DNA from: Allobosea sp. Root483D1
GTDB taxonomy: Bacteria; Pseudomonadota; Alphaproteobacteria; Rhizobiales; Beijerinckiaceae
Direction of reading: 5' to 3'
Length of the DNA: 64,000 bases
NCBI RefSeq assembly: GCF_001429505.1
Contig: NZ_LMJW01000001.1
Location: 808,606-872,605 of the forward strand
Under the pieces are notes generated by a model. The model was not told where the DNA came from, made no database searches, and was given only the letters and a program-made list of their open reading frames with translations. The first letter of the stretch is position 1; every line of letters begins with the position of its first letter. Below, piece by piece: positions 50,069-60,338 of this stretch. Made by a program: the position numbers and the translations under genes.

Positions 50069-51118
50069 ATGAAACGGATCATCGCGGGAGTTGGCCTGGC
50101 CTTAAGCTTGAGCCTGGCTGTCCCCGGCAGCGCACAGGCGCAGACCAAGATCGGCGTCAGCTACCAGCCTTCGCTCTACTGGGCGTTGCCCTGGCACTAT
50201 GCCACGGTCAAGGGCTGGTGGAAGGAGGTCGGCCTTGCGCCTGAATTCTCGACCTTCCCGGCCGGCGCGCCGCAGATCGCCGCCTCGGCGGCGAAGTCCT
50301 GGGATGTCGGCGGCACCGGGTCGGTGCCGGCCGTGCTCGGTGCGGTGCGGTTCAATATCCTGACCATCGGCATCACCAACGACGAGTCGAAGGCGAACGC
50401 GATGATGGTGCGCGGCGACAAGTTCGACGCGATCAAGGCCGATCCCAAGAGCCTGAAGGGTCAGCGCCTGCTGCTGACCACCAATTCGACCGCCGATTTC
50501 GCCGCTCGCAAATGCCTGGCGAAATTCGGCCTCGCCTCGAACGACATGCAGTTCGTCAATCTCGGCCAGGCCCAGATCGTCACGGCGATCACCTCCAACA
50601 ATGGCGATGTCGCCGGCGTCTGGGCTCCGAACACCTATACGCTCGAGGACCGCGCCAACGCGAAATATCTCTGCTCCGGCGCCGATGCCGGCGCGATCGT
50701 CCCCGGCGCGTTGATCGTCCGGGCCGACTTCGCCAAGGAGCGCCCGGAGGACGTCGCCAAATTCCTCGCCGTCTATCTGCGCGGCTGGTCCTGGGCCAAG
50801 GCGAATATGGCCGAGGCGCAAAAGCTCGCGCTCGACTTCTACAAGCAGGGCGGGCTCGAGGCGACACCGAAGGCGATGGAGCAGGAGTTCGCCCTGCGCC
50901 CGACCTTCGCCCTCGACGAGCAGTTGAAGCTGATGGCGCGCAATGGCGGCGCCTCACAGGTCGATGGCTGGTTCTCGGAAATCGGCAAGTTCATGGCCGA
51001 GGTCGGGACCATCCCGACCATCCCCGAGGCGAAATCCTATCTGACGGACGACTTCCTCAAGCGGGTCGCCGCCGATCCGAAGCTCAAGGCCTTCGCTACC
51101 GAATTCGACAAGAAGTGA
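50069..51118 (+). CDS. Substrate-binding protein of the sulfonate-type ABC transporter (TauA/NMT1-like)
   Basis: 349 residues from ATG 50069 behind AGGGAGAG. Signal peptide about 1-25 (LALSLSLAVPGSAQAQ). Fold motifs IGVSYQPSLYWALPWHYATVKGWWKEVGL and WDVGGTGSVPAVLGAVRFNI place it in the TauA/SsuA/NMT1 family of binding proteins. Trp-rich positions early in the mature chain may line the ligand pocket. A hairpin at 51126-51149 follows it. Confidence 0.87.
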   Translation: MKRIIAGVGLALSLSLAVPGSAQAQTKIGVSYQPSLYWALPWHYATVKGWWKEVGLAPEFSTFPAGAPQIAASAAKSWDVGGTGSVPAVLGAVRFNILTIGITNDESKANAMMVRGDKFDAIKADPKSLKGQRLLLTTNSTADFAARKCLAKFGLASNDMQFVNLGQAQIVTAITSNNGDVAGVWAPNTYTLEDRANAKYLCSGADAGAIVPGALIVRADFAKERPEDVAKFLAVYLRGWSWAKANMAEAQKLALDFYKQGGLEATPKAMEQEFALRPTFALDEQLKLMARNGGASQVDGWFSEIGKFMAEVGTIPTIPEAKSYLTDDFLKRVAADPKLKAFATEFDKK

Positions 51119-52492
<1,374 letters not shown>

Positions 52493-52494
52493 GC

Positions 52495-53265
52495 ATGTTC
52501 CGCCTCGCCTCCCTGTTCGACCTGACCGGCCGCACCGCGCTCGTCACCGGCGGCAATAGCGGCATCGGGCTCGCCATGGCGCGCGGGCTCGGCCTCGCCG
52601 GCGCCCGCCTCGTGCTGGTGGCGCGGCGCGAGGGCGAGCTGATCCAGGCGGCTGCGCAACTCCAAGCCGATGGCATCGACGCGCGCTGGTTCACCGCCGA
52701 CCTCGCCCTGCCGGAGGTGGCGGCTGAGCTCGCGGAAGCCTGTGCGCGTGAGAAGCTCGACATCGACATCCTCGTCAACGCGGCCGGGATCAATCTGCGC
52801 CAGGCCTTCGATGCGGTCAGCGCCGAGGCGTTCGACCTACACATGGCCGTGCATTTGCGCGCGCCCTTCCTGCTGACGCAGCGCTTCGCCCCCGCCATGG
52901 CAGAGCGCGGTCATGGCCGGATCATCAACATCGCCTCGCTGCAGAGCTGGCGCGCCTTTGCCGACAGCGCGCCCTATGGCGCCGCCAAGGGCGGCGTGCT
53001 CCAGCTCACGCGGGCGACCGCGGAAGCCTGGTCGCGCCATGGCGTCACCTGCAATGCGATCGCGCCCGGTTTCTTTCCGACGCCGCTGACAGCGCCGGTC
53101 TTCGGCGATCCCGAGCGTGCGGCGCGGAACGCCGCACAGACGGCGATCGGCCGCAATGGCGAGCTCGATGACCTCATTGGCGCGACCGTGTTCCTGGCCT
53201 CGCCAGCTTCAGCCTATATCACCGGCCAGACGCTTGCCGTCGATGGCGGCTTCACCGCGAAATGA
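52495..53265 (+). CDS. Short-chain dehydrogenase/reductase
   Basis: 256 residues from ATG 52495 (GTG 52489 overlaps the previous stop). Cofactor motif TGGNSGIG (about 18-25), NAAG (about 93-96), catalytic Ser in NIASLQS and Tyr-x3-Lys in YGAAKGG (about 161-165), C-terminal VDGGFTAK. Arg-rich region after strand 2 (LVARRE) suggests NADP preference. In DHPS degradation two 2-dehydrogenases interconvert the enantiomers before HpsN acts; this gene and the next may fill those places (inference). Confidence 0.85.
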   Translation: MFRLASLFDLTGRTALVTGGNSGIGLAMARGLGLAGARLVLVARREGELIQAAAQLQADGIDARWFTADLALPEVAAELAEACAREKLDIDILVNAAGINLRQAFDAVSAEAFDLHMAVHLRAPFLLTQRFAPAMAERGHGRIINIASLQSWRAFADSAPYGAAKGGVLQLTRATAEAWSRHGVTCNAIAPGFFPTPLTAPVFGDPERAARNAAQTAIGRNGELDDLIGATVFLASPASAYITGQTLAVDGGFTAK

Positions 53266-53278
53266 GGATGCCGCCGCG

Positions 53279-54274
53279 ATGAAGGCGCTCGTCTATACCG
53301 GCCCGAACCAGCTCGTCTTTCGCGACGAGCCGAGCCCCGAGCCCCAGTCGGGCGAACTGCTCGTCCGCGTCGAGGCGGTCGGCATCTGCGGCTCCGACAT
53401 GCACGCCTATCACGGCTTCGATGCGCGTCGCCCGCCGCCGCTGATCCTTGGTCACGAGGCGGCCGGCCGTATCGTCGGCGGGCAGCGCAACGCCGAGCGG
53501 GTAACGATCAACCCGCTGGTGGTCGATCCGGCCTGCCCCTATGCGGTCGAGGGGCGCTGGCATCTCTCGCCGACGCGCCAGATCATCTCGATGCCGCCCC
53601 GGCCGGGCGCCTTCGCCGAATTGGTGCGCATCCCCGAGCGCAATGTCGTGCCGATCCCGGATTCGCTCCCGATCGAGCATGCCGCGCTGGCGGAACCCAT
53701 CGCCGTCGCCTGGCATGCCGTGCGGATCGGCTTGGAGAAGCTGCACCGCCCGCTGGCCTCGGCCCGCGTCGTGGTGCTCGGCGGCGGCGCGATCGGCCTC
53801 GCCTGTGCGCTGGTGGCGCGGCGCTTCGGCGCCGGCGAGATCATGGTCGCGGAAACCAACCCGCTCCGGCGCAGGACGCTGGATGCCGAGCCGGGGATCG
53901 GCGTTTACACCCCGGGCGACACGGCCGAACCCGCCGAGAGCAGCATCGACCTCGTCCTCGATGCCGTCGGCGCCGACGCCACCCGCGCCGCCGCCTGCCG
54001 CATCGTCCGTCCTGGCGGCGTGATCGTCCATATCGGCCTGCTGCCCGGAACCGAGGGGCTCGACATCCGCAAGATCACGCTGCAGGAGATCACCCTGAGC
54101 GGCTCCTATTGCTACACTCCGACGGATTTCACCGACACGGTCGGCGCCCTGGTCGCCGGCCGCCTCGGCGCCCTCGCCTGGACCGAGGAGCGCGCACTGT
54201 CCGAGGGCGATGATGCCTTCCGCGCGCTCGATTCCGGCGCGACCGCCGCCGCCAAGATCGTGCTGCGGACCTGA
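53279..54274 (+). CDS. Zinc-type alcohol dehydrogenase (MDR superfamily), structural zinc site degenerate
   Basis: 331 residues from ATG 53279. Catalytic zinc ligands Cys37 (GICGSD) and His59-Glu60 (GHEAAG) are present and the Rossmann motif VVVLGGGAIGLACALVARR lies about 164-182. The four-cysteine structural zinc loop normally around residues 85-105 is replaced by VVDPACPYAVEGRWHLSPTR with one Cys (86). The region between 65 and 78 is also short. The enzyme could act as the second sulfopropanediol dehydrogenase; last gene of the LacI-controlled operon, convergent with the SDR at 54404. The 129-base gap after it has no clear terminator. Confidence 0.85.
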   Translation: MKALVYTGPNQLVFRDEPSPEPQSGELLVRVEAVGICGSDMHAYHGFDARRPPPLILGHEAAGRIVGGQRNAERVTINPLVVDPACPYAVEGRWHLSPTRQIISMPPRPGAFAELVRIPERNVVPIPDSLPIEHAALAEPIAVAWHAVRIGLEKLHRPLASARVVVLGGGAIGLACALVARRFGAGEIMVAETNPLRRRTLDAEPGIGVYTPGDTAEPAESSIDLVLDAVGADATRAAACRIVRPGGVIVHIGLLPGTEGLDIRKITLQEITLSGSYCYTPTDFTDTVGALVAGRLGALAWTEERALSEGDDAFRALDSGATAAAKIVLRT

Positions 54275-54403
54275 GGCGCGGAGATCGTCAGGCATCTCGA
54301 GAACGTCAGGCAGGTGCTGCTCGCTAATTCCGGCAGCGGTAGCAGGTAGACGGGATCGGCCCGCCCGGGGTCGCTTTGACGGCCCCGCACCGCGCGCCAA
54401 GAC

Positions 54404-55192
54404 TCAAACCCAGCCGCCGTCAACGACGTAGTGCTGATTGGTGCAGGCGCCGGCCTCCTCCGAGGCAAAGAACAAGGTCGCGCGCGCGACGTCTTCGGGC
54501 ACCAGCCGCCGCTTCAGGCATTGGCGGCGCATCAGTTCGGCCTCGCTCTCGGGCGTGAGCCAAAGGTCGATCTGGCGCTGGGTCATGATCCAGCCCGGCG
54601 CGATGGCATTGACACGGATGTTGTGCTCGCCGAAATCGCGGGCCAGCGAGCGCGTCAGCCCGAGCACCGCCGATTTCGCCGCCGTATAGGCCACCATGCC
54701 GCCCTGGCCGATCATCCACGAGGTCGAGCCGAAATTGATGATCGCGCCGTGCTTGCTGGCGATCATGTCGGGCAGCACGGCTTGTGCCGCGAAGAACTGG
54801 TGCTTCAGGTTCACCGCCATGCGCTCGTCCCAGTATTCGGGGGTGACCTCGAGCGCATCATGGCGCTGGTCGTGCGCGGCGTTGTTGATGAGGACATCGA
54901 CCGGCCCGAGCGCAGCGCGTATCGCGGCGATCGCCTGGCGCAGCGCGGCGATGTCGGTCAGGTCGGCATGCTCGAAATGCACGCTCGCCCCACCTGCAGC
55001 GACTTCCGCCGCGATCGCGCGGGACTCCGCGTCCTTCAGGTCGATGAAGCCGACCTTTGCGCCCTGCCGGACAAAGGCACGGACGATCGCCTCGCCGATC
55101 CCCGAGCCACCGCCCGTGACCAGCACCACCTTGCCCGCGAGATCGGGATAAATCGCCCCCGCCAAGATCGCCTCCCTCATCATGCCGCGCAT
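54404..55192 (-). CDS. Short-chain dehydrogenase/reductase, sugar dehydrogenase-like
   Basis: 262 residues as drawn from ATG 55192. A TTG at 55165 has the best ribosome-binding site (AGGGAGG) and gives a 253-residue protein with a standard SDR N-terminus, so the start is unsettled. TGGGSGIG (about 26), NNAAHD (about 107), Ser in FGSTSWM, Tyr-x3-Lys in YTAAKSA, end YVVDGGWV. Acidic residue after strand 2 (FIDLKD) suggests NAD. Divergent from the sugar ABC operon and sharing the 55223-55254 palindrome, so it probably oxidises the imported sugar. Confidence 0.85.
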   Translation of the reverse strand: MRGMMREAILAGAIYPDLAGKVVLVTGGGSGIGEAIVRAFVRQGAKVGFIDLKDAESRAIAAEVAAGGASVHFEHADLTDIAALRQAIAAIRAALGPVDVLINNAAHDQRHDALEVTPEYWDERMAVNLKHQFFAAQAVLPDMIASKHGAIINFGSTSWMIGQGGMVAYTAAKSAVLGLTRSLARDFGEHNIRVNAIAPGWIMTQRQIDLWLTPESEAELMRRQCLKRRLVPEDVARATLFFASEEAGACTNQHYVVDGGWV

Positions 55193-55222
55193 CCGTCGCG
55201 GCCTTCGCAGATTCGAATAGCA

Positions 55223-55254
55223 TCAGAATTTGAGTTGCGCACCTCAAATTCTGA
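55223..55254. promoter_or_regulatory. Near-perfect 32-base palindrome in the SDR/sugar operon gap
   Basis: TCAGAATTTGAG (55223-55234) and CTCAAATTCTGA (55243-55254) are perfect 12-base arms; the 8-base centre T-TGCGCA-C is itself palindromic except for the outer pair. It lies in an AT-rich patch 58-89 bases before ATG 55312 and 31 bases from the divergent gene. The central CG fits a LacI-family operator, so the regulator at 60339 is the candidate binder. Confidence 0.65.
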
Positions 55255-55311
55255 GGTTAGCGTTCAGGCAATCAACGGCCCGTCAGCGGCCGAAACTCGG
55301 GAGGAACTCCA

Positions 55312-56571
55312 ATGGCTCGCTTCAAGCGCCTGCTCGCCGGTGTCGCCGCTCTCGCCCTCAGCAGCGGCGCCGCCATGGCCCAGACCACGGTCAAATGGCT
55401 GCATATCGAGGCCAATCCCGTCGTGGTGAAGATCTGGGACGAGGTTGTACGCGACTTCGAGGCGAAGAATCCCGGCGTGAAGGTCGAGATGCAGTATCTG
55501 GAAAACGAGGCCTACAAGGCCAAAGCGCCGACGCTGCTGCAGTCGAAGGATCGACCGCACATCATCTACAGCTGGGCCGGCGGCGTGCTGAAGTCACAGG
55601 TCGAGGCCGGCGTTCTCGAAGACATCACCCCGGCCATGCAGGGTTACAAGGACAATCTCTCCGCCAGCGCGGTCGACGCCTTCACAGTCAATGGCAAGAT
55701 CCACGGCGTGCCCTATGGTGTGTCGCAGGTCGGCTTCATGGCCAACAAGGACCTCTTGGGCAAGGCCGGCGTCGATGCCGCCAAGATCGCGAGCTATGAC
55801 GACCTCCTCGACGCAGTGAAGAAGCTCAAGGCCGCCGGCATCACGCCGCTCGCGGTCGGCGGCGCCGACAAGTGGCCGGTCCATTTCTACTGGACTCACC
55901 TGGCCGTGCGCCTCGGCGGCAAGGCGGCGATGCAGGCGGCGCTGAAGGGACAGGATGGCGGCTTCGAGGGTGAAACCTTCCAGAAATCGGGCGAGCTCTT
56001 CAAGCAGCTCGTCGACCTCCAGCCCTTCCAGAACGGCTTCCTCGGCTTCAAGAGCCAGCAGGCGATCGGCCATTTCGGTGACGGCAAGGCGGCGATGCTG
56101 CTCGCCATCTCAAGCTTCTACCACACCCAGAAGGTCTTCGCGGTCGACAAGACCGGGATCCCCGACGACAAGCTGGCCTGGATCAACTTCCCGGCTGTGT
56201 CCGGCGGAAAGGGCCTGCCAAACGACACGCTCGGCGGGATCAATGGCTGGCTCGTCACCAAGGGCGCGCCGAAAGAGGCGGTCGCCTTCCTCAAATACTT
56301 CGTCAACGCCGAGCCGCAGAAGCGCCTCGCCGCCGGCAACTTCATCGTGCCCGTCTACAAGGGCGCCGAGGCCGGCCTCGGCAGCGCCTTCATGCGCAAC
56401 ATCGCCCAGAACATCGCCAACTCGACCTATCACCAGAACTTCTACGACCAGGATCTCGGCCCGTCGGTCGGCCGTGTCGTGAACGACGCGACCACCGAGA
56501 TCGCCGCCGGCACGATGACGCCGAAACAAGCCGCCAAGGCCATCCAGGACGCTTTCCGCCAGGGCAATTGA
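55312..56571 (+). CDS. Sugar ABC transporter substrate-binding protein (SBP_bac_1)
   Basis: 419 residues behind GGGAGGAA. Signal peptide about 1-23 (AALALSSGAAMAQ). Family 1 solute-binding motifs: WLHIEANPVVVKIWDEVVRDFEAKNPGVKVEMQYLENEAYKAK, YSWAGGVLKSQVEAG, GKIHGVPYGVSQVGFMANKDLL and a C-terminal MTPKQAAKAIQDAF. Binds a mono- or oligosaccharide or polyol for the permeases that follow; ligand not readable. Confidence 0.9.
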   Translation: MARFKRLLAGVAALALSSGAAMAQTTVKWLHIEANPVVVKIWDEVVRDFEAKNPGVKVEMQYLENEAYKAKAPTLLQSKDRPHIIYSWAGGVLKSQVEAGVLEDITPAMQGYKDNLSASAVDAFTVNGKIHGVPYGVSQVGFMANKDLLGKAGVDAAKIASYDDLLDAVKKLKAAGITPLAVGGADKWPVHFYWTHLAVRLGGKAAMQAALKGQDGGFEGETFQKSGELFKQLVDLQPFQNGFLGFKSQQAIGHFGDGKAAMLLAISSFYHTQKVFAVDKTGIPDDKLAWINFPAVSGGKGLPNDTLGGINGWLVTKGAPKEAVAFLKYFVNAEPQKRLAAGNFIVPVYKGAEAGLGSAFMRNIAQNIANSTYHQNFYDQDLGPSVGRVVNDATTEIAAGTMTPKQAAKAIQDAFRQGN

Positions 56572-56688
56572 CGGCGAGCGACAATCCAAGGGGCAAGACA
56601 CGCACCCCTTGCCAATGGAAGCGTCAGGCGGCGGGCACCTCCCGCCGGCCGACCTCCCCTGCCCGTCCCGTCATCGCGCGAGGTGAAC

Positions 56689-57579
56689 ATGGCTGCTCTC
56701 GCCGGGCGCAGAGGCGCCGATATCGGCAAGCTCTCGACCATCCTGCTGTTCCTGCCGCCGGCGCTGCTGCTGTTCACGCTGTTCGTGGTGCTGCCGGTCG
56801 GCGAAGCGGCCTGGTATTCGGGCTTCAACTGGAACGGCTTCGGCTCGCCGACCAACTGGATCGGCCTCGACAACTACCGCTTCGTCTTCGACAACCGCGC
56901 CTTCGGCACCGCCTTCAAAAACAATCTCTTGATCATCGTCGTCTCGCTGGTGATCCAGCTGCCGCTGGCCCTGTCGCTCGCGATCATCCTGGCCGACCGG
57001 TTCCGCGGCGCGGTGGTGCTGCGGATGGTGTTCTTCCTGCCCTATATCCTGGCGGAGATCGCCACCGGCCTGATCTTCAGCTTCGTCTATGACGGCGATT
57101 ACGGCCTGCTGGCGGCGATCTACAAGAGCTTCGGAGCGCAGGCGCCGCATCTGCTGGCCAGCCCGCAGACGGCCTTCGCCGCCATCCTCGTGGTCGTCGT
57201 GTGGAAGTATTTCGGCTTCCACATGATGCTGTTCATCGCGGCGCTCCAGAGCCTCGATCGCTCGATGCTGGAGGCGGCCCGGATCGATGGCGCCAGCCGC
57301 TGGCAGAGCCTGCGCTATGTCGTCATCCCGGCTCTGTCGCCGACCATCAGGCTTTCGGCCTTCTTCGCCATCGTCGGCTCGCTTCAGCTCTTCGACCTGG
57401 TGATGCCGCTGACGCGCGGCGGGCCCTCGGACTCGTCCCATACCATGGTGAGCTTCCTCTACACCTTCGGGATCACGCGCATGCGCGTCGGCTTCGGCAG
57501 TGCCGTCGGCGTTATCCTGTTCCTGATCTGCGTGGTGTTCGCGTTCACCTACAAGCGCTGGATCATGCGCGATGAGTGA
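56689..57579 (+). CDS. Sugar ABC transporter permease (MalF/UgpA type)
   Basis: 296 residues from ATG 56689 (GCGAGG upstream; GTG 56683 possible). About six membrane segments; LLFTLFVVLPVGEAAWYSGFNWNG at the start and the coupling motif EAARIDGASRWQSLRYVVIPALSPT (about 200-224). Overlaps the next permease gene by 8 bases. The 117-base gap before it has no evident hairpin. Confidence 0.9.
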   Translation: MAALAGRRGADIGKLSTILLFLPPALLLFTLFVVLPVGEAAWYSGFNWNGFGSPTNWIGLDNYRFVFDNRAFGTAFKNNLLIIVVSLVIQLPLALSLAIILADRFRGAVVLRMVFFLPYILAEIATGLIFSFVYDGDYGLLAAIYKSFGAQAPHLLASPQTAFAAILVVVVWKYFGFHMMLFIAALQSLDRSMLEAARIDGASRWQSLRYVVIPALSPTIRLSAFFAIVGSLQLFDLVMPLTRGGPSDSSHTMVSFLYTFGITRMRVGFGSAVGVILFLICVVFAFTYKRWIMRDE

Positions 57580-58432
57580 GCCCGCCACGTCCGCCCCCTT
57601 CAGCGATGACGGCTTCAGCCCGGCCGCGATCAGCAAGGCGCTCTATCTGCTCGCTGTTGTCCTGTTCGTGACGACACCGCTGATTGCGACGGTCCTTGGC
57701 GGCTTCAAGTCGCTGGGCGAGCTGCGAACCAACCCGTTCGGGCTGCCCAGCGTCTGGGAATGGAGCAACTACACCGACATCCTGCTCTCCCGGCGCTACT
57801 GGCAGCTGCTGGGCAACTCCTTCGTCATCGCCACGCTGACCGTGGTGCTGACGCTGATCGCCGCTGCGATGGCCGCCTTCGTCTTCGCCCATCTGCACTT
57901 CTTCGGCCGTGACATGCTGCTGAACTACCTGACGATGGGGCTGCTCTTTCCGGCGGCGACGGCGATCCTGCCGATGTTCATCAAGGTTCGCGATCTCGGC
58001 CTGCTCGACAGCTATCTCGGCGTCGTCCTGCCCCAGGTCGCCTTCGCGCTGGCGATGAGCATCCTGCTGCTGCGGCGCTTCTTCAAGGACCTGCCGACGG
58101 AGCTGCTGGAGGCCGCACTGGTCGACGGCTGCTCCTATCCCAAGTTCTTCCGCTACGTGACGCTGCCGCTGTCGCGCCCGATCCTGGCGACGGTCGGCAC
58201 CATCACCTTCGTGCACAGCTGGAATTCGTATCTGATCCCTTTGGTGATGCTCAACAGCGACAGCCTCTACCCCTGGCCGCTCGGCATCATGGTCTACCAG
58301 GGCGAATACTCGACCGAGTGGCACCTGATCCTCGCCTTCATCACCCTGACCATCCTGCCCACCGTCCTCCTCTTCCTCGTCGCCCAGAAGCACATCGTCG
58401 CCGGCCTGACCGCTGGCGCGGTGAAAGGCTGA
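57572..58432 (+). CDS. Sugar ABC transporter permease (MalG/UgpE type)
   Basis: 286 residues. About six membrane segments; NYTDILLSRRYWQLLGNSFVIATLTVVLTL and coupling motif EAALVDGCSYPKFFRYVTLPLSRP (about 184-207), ending with the usual LTAGAVKG tail. Completes the membrane part of the importer. No ATPase gene follows, so an unlinked MsiK/UgpC-like ATPase must power it. Confidence 0.9.
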   Translation: MSEPATSAPFSDDGFSPAAISKALYLLAVVLFVTTPLIATVLGGFKSLGELRTNPFGLPSVWEWSNYTDILLSRRYWQLLGNSFVIATLTVVLTLIAAAMAAFVFAHLHFFGRDMLLNYLTMGLLFPAATAILPMFIKVRDLGLLDSYLGVVLPQVAFALAMSILLLRRFFKDLPTELLEAALVDGCSYPKFFRYVTLPLSRPILATVGTITFVHSWNSYLIPLVMLNSDSLYPWPLGIMVYQGEYSTEWHLILAFITLTILPTVLLFLVAQKHIVAGLTAGAVKG

Positions 58433-58466
58433 GCGGCTGCCCATCCCAGCTATCAAGGAGCGTTCA

Positions 58467-59564
58467 ATGCGAAAGATCGGCGTCGGCATCATCGGATGCG
58501 GCAATATCTCGACGAAATACATGACGGCGATGAAGCAGTTCTCGACCATCGAGCTGCGTGCCGTCGCCGACATGCGTTCCGCTCCGGCCGAAGCGCGCGG
58601 CGCCGAGTTCGGCGTGCCGGCGATGCGGGTCGACCAGTTGCTCAAGCGCGACGACGTCGAGATCGTCGTCAACCTGACCGTGCCGCTGGCCCACACCGAT
58701 GTCAGCCTCGCGGTCCTGCGGGCCGGCAAGCATGTCCATTCGGAGAAGCCGCTCGGCGTCAACGTCGCCGAGGCCCGCAAGGTCATGGACCTCGCGCAGG
58801 AGAAGGGCCTGCGCGTCGGCTCGGCCCCCGACACCTTCCTCGGCGGCGGGCACCAGAGCGCGCGCAAGCTGATCGACGACGGCGCCATCGGCAGGCCTGT
58901 CGCCGGCAACGCCTTCTTCGGCTGCCCCGGCCATGAGCGCTGGCACCCGGCACCCGGCTTCTACTACCTGCGCGGCGGCGGGCCGATGCTCGACATGGGT
59001 CCCTATTACATCACCGACCTGGTCAACCTGCTCGGCCCGATCGCCTCCGTCGTCGGCTTCGCGACCCGGCCGAAGGCCGAGCGCCTCGTCACCAGCCAGC
59101 CGATGAACGGCACGCTGATCCCGGTCGAGGTCGCGACCCATGTCACCGGTGTGCTCGAATTCGTCTCGGGCGCGGTCGTCTCGATCACCATGAGCTTCGA
59201 CGTTCCCAAGCACCGCCACAGCCCGATCGAGATCTATGGCTCGGAAGGCAGCCTTTCCGTGCCCGACCCGAACCGCTTCGGCGGCGAGGTCCTGGTCGCC
59301 AAGGCCGGCGGTGACTGGCAGGGCCAAGCCCTCAGCCACGGCAACAGCGAGGGCGAGTTCCGCTCGATCGGCGTTGCCGACATGGCGGCGGGCCTGATCT
59401 CCGGCCGGCCGCACCGGGCCAGCGGCGCCCTGGCGCTGCATGTGCTTGAAGCGATGGAAGCCTTCCAGACCGCCTCCGACGAAGGACGGCGCGTCACGCT
59501 TGAAACCACGGTCGAGCGGCCGGCGATGCTGCCGCCCGGCCTGCCCACCGGCACTCTGGATTGA
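58467..59564 (+). CDS. Gfo/Idh/MocA family oxidoreductase
   Basis: 365 residues. NAD(P)-binding GIIGCGNIST (about 6-15), the family EKP motif in HSEKPLGVNVAEARKVMDLA (about 91-110, Lys catalytic), and the C-terminal alpha/beta domain with GGGPMLDMGPYYITDLVNLLGP. These enzymes oxidise or reduce sugars, inositols or glycosides, often at C-1 or C-3. Located between the sugar permease and ThuA genes, it likely makes a keto-sugar from the imported compound. Confidence 0.9.
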   Translation: MRKIGVGIIGCGNISTKYMTAMKQFSTIELRAVADMRSAPAEARGAEFGVPAMRVDQLLKRDDVEIVVNLTVPLAHTDVSLAVLRAGKHVHSEKPLGVNVAEARKVMDLAQEKGLRVGSAPDTFLGGGHQSARKLIDDGAIGRPVAGNAFFGCPGHERWHPAPGFYYLRGGGPMLDMGPYYITDLVNLLGPIASVVGFATRPKAERLVTSQPMNGTLIPVEVATHVTGVLEFVSGAVVSITMSFDVPKHRHSPIEIYGSEGSLSVPDPNRFGGEVLVAKAGGDWQGQALSHGNSEGEFRSIGVADMAAGLISGRPHRASGALALHVLEAMEAFQTASDEGRRVTLETTVERPAMLPPGLPTGTLD

Positions 59565-59576
59565 ACGGGGATCGAC

Positions 59577-60221
59577 ATGACAAAGACTGCGCTGATCGTC
59601 TGGGGCGGCTGGAGCGGCCACGACCCCGACCTCTGCAGCTCGATGATCCGGGGCTGGCTGAAGGCGGAGGGCTTCGACGTGCGGGTGGAGACCGCGACCT
59701 CCGTCTTCCTCGATCCGGAGATCCGCGACTACTCGCTGATCGTTCCGATCTACACCATGTCGAAGATCGAGAAGCCGGAGGCGGCCGCCCTGTGCGAGGC
59801 GGTCGCCGGCGGCGTCGGCCTCGCCGGCCACCACGGCGGCATGGGCGACGCGTTCCGCGACGCGGTCGACTACCAGTTCATGTGCGGCGGCCAATGGGTG
59901 GCGCATCCCGGCGGCATCATCGACTACAAGGTCGACATCACCCGGCCCGACGATCCGCTTATGCAGGGCATCGCCAGCTTCGAGCACCGCTCGGAGCAGT
60001 ATTACATGCATGTCGACCCGGCCAACGAGGTGCTGGCGACCACGACCTTCACCGGCGAGCACGCCTCCTGGATCGACGGGGTGGTGATGCCGGTGGTCTG
60101 GCGCAAGCGCTACGGGGCGGGGCGGGTGTTCTATTCCTCGCTCGGGCACCGGGCCTATGAGCTCGACGTGCCGGAGATCCGCACCATCATGACGCGCGGC
60201 CTGCTCTGGGCCGCGCGCTAG
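59577..60221 (+). CDS. ThuA domain protein
   Basis: 214 residues. Class I amidotransferase-like ThuA fold: ALIVWGGWSGHDPDLCS (about 5-21), LIVPIYTMSKIEKPEAAALCEAVAGGVGLAGHHGGMGDAF (about 55-94) and VWRKRYGAGRVFYSSLGHRAYELDVPEI near the C-terminus. The usual GATase nucleophile Cys is absent, as in ThuA proteins. ThuA and ThuB (a Gfo/Idh/MocA enzyme) act together in trehalose and related disaccharide breakdown in rhizobia, and the same pair is seen here, 12 bases apart. Confidence 0.87.
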   Translation: MTKTALIVWGGWSGHDPDLCSSMIRGWLKAEGFDVRVETATSVFLDPEIRDYSLIVPIYTMSKIEKPEAAALCEAVAGGVGLAGHHGGMGDAFRDAVDYQFMCGGQWVAHPGGIIDYKVDITRPDDPLMQGIASFEHRSEQYYMHVDPANEVLATTTFTGEHASWIDGVVMPVVWRKRYGAGRVFYSSLGHRAYELDVPEIRTIMTRGLLWAAR

Positions 60222-60338
60222 CACTTGCCGTACCCGGCTTGGTCTGAACGGCTGGACTCGGCGCATCAGCCAATGCCAAGGCCTGCTTTGCTGGTGAAGG
60301 TGGAATCCGATCCGGCAGGGCAGGCTCGAGGAGAGTTC

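Noticed and set aside
47685..50069. 794-codon minus-strand frame opposite the sulfonate-type transporter genes
   Set aside because: His/Asp/Arg-rich sequence without domain or ribosome-binding site; the sense strand carries a clear permease, permease, ATPase series.
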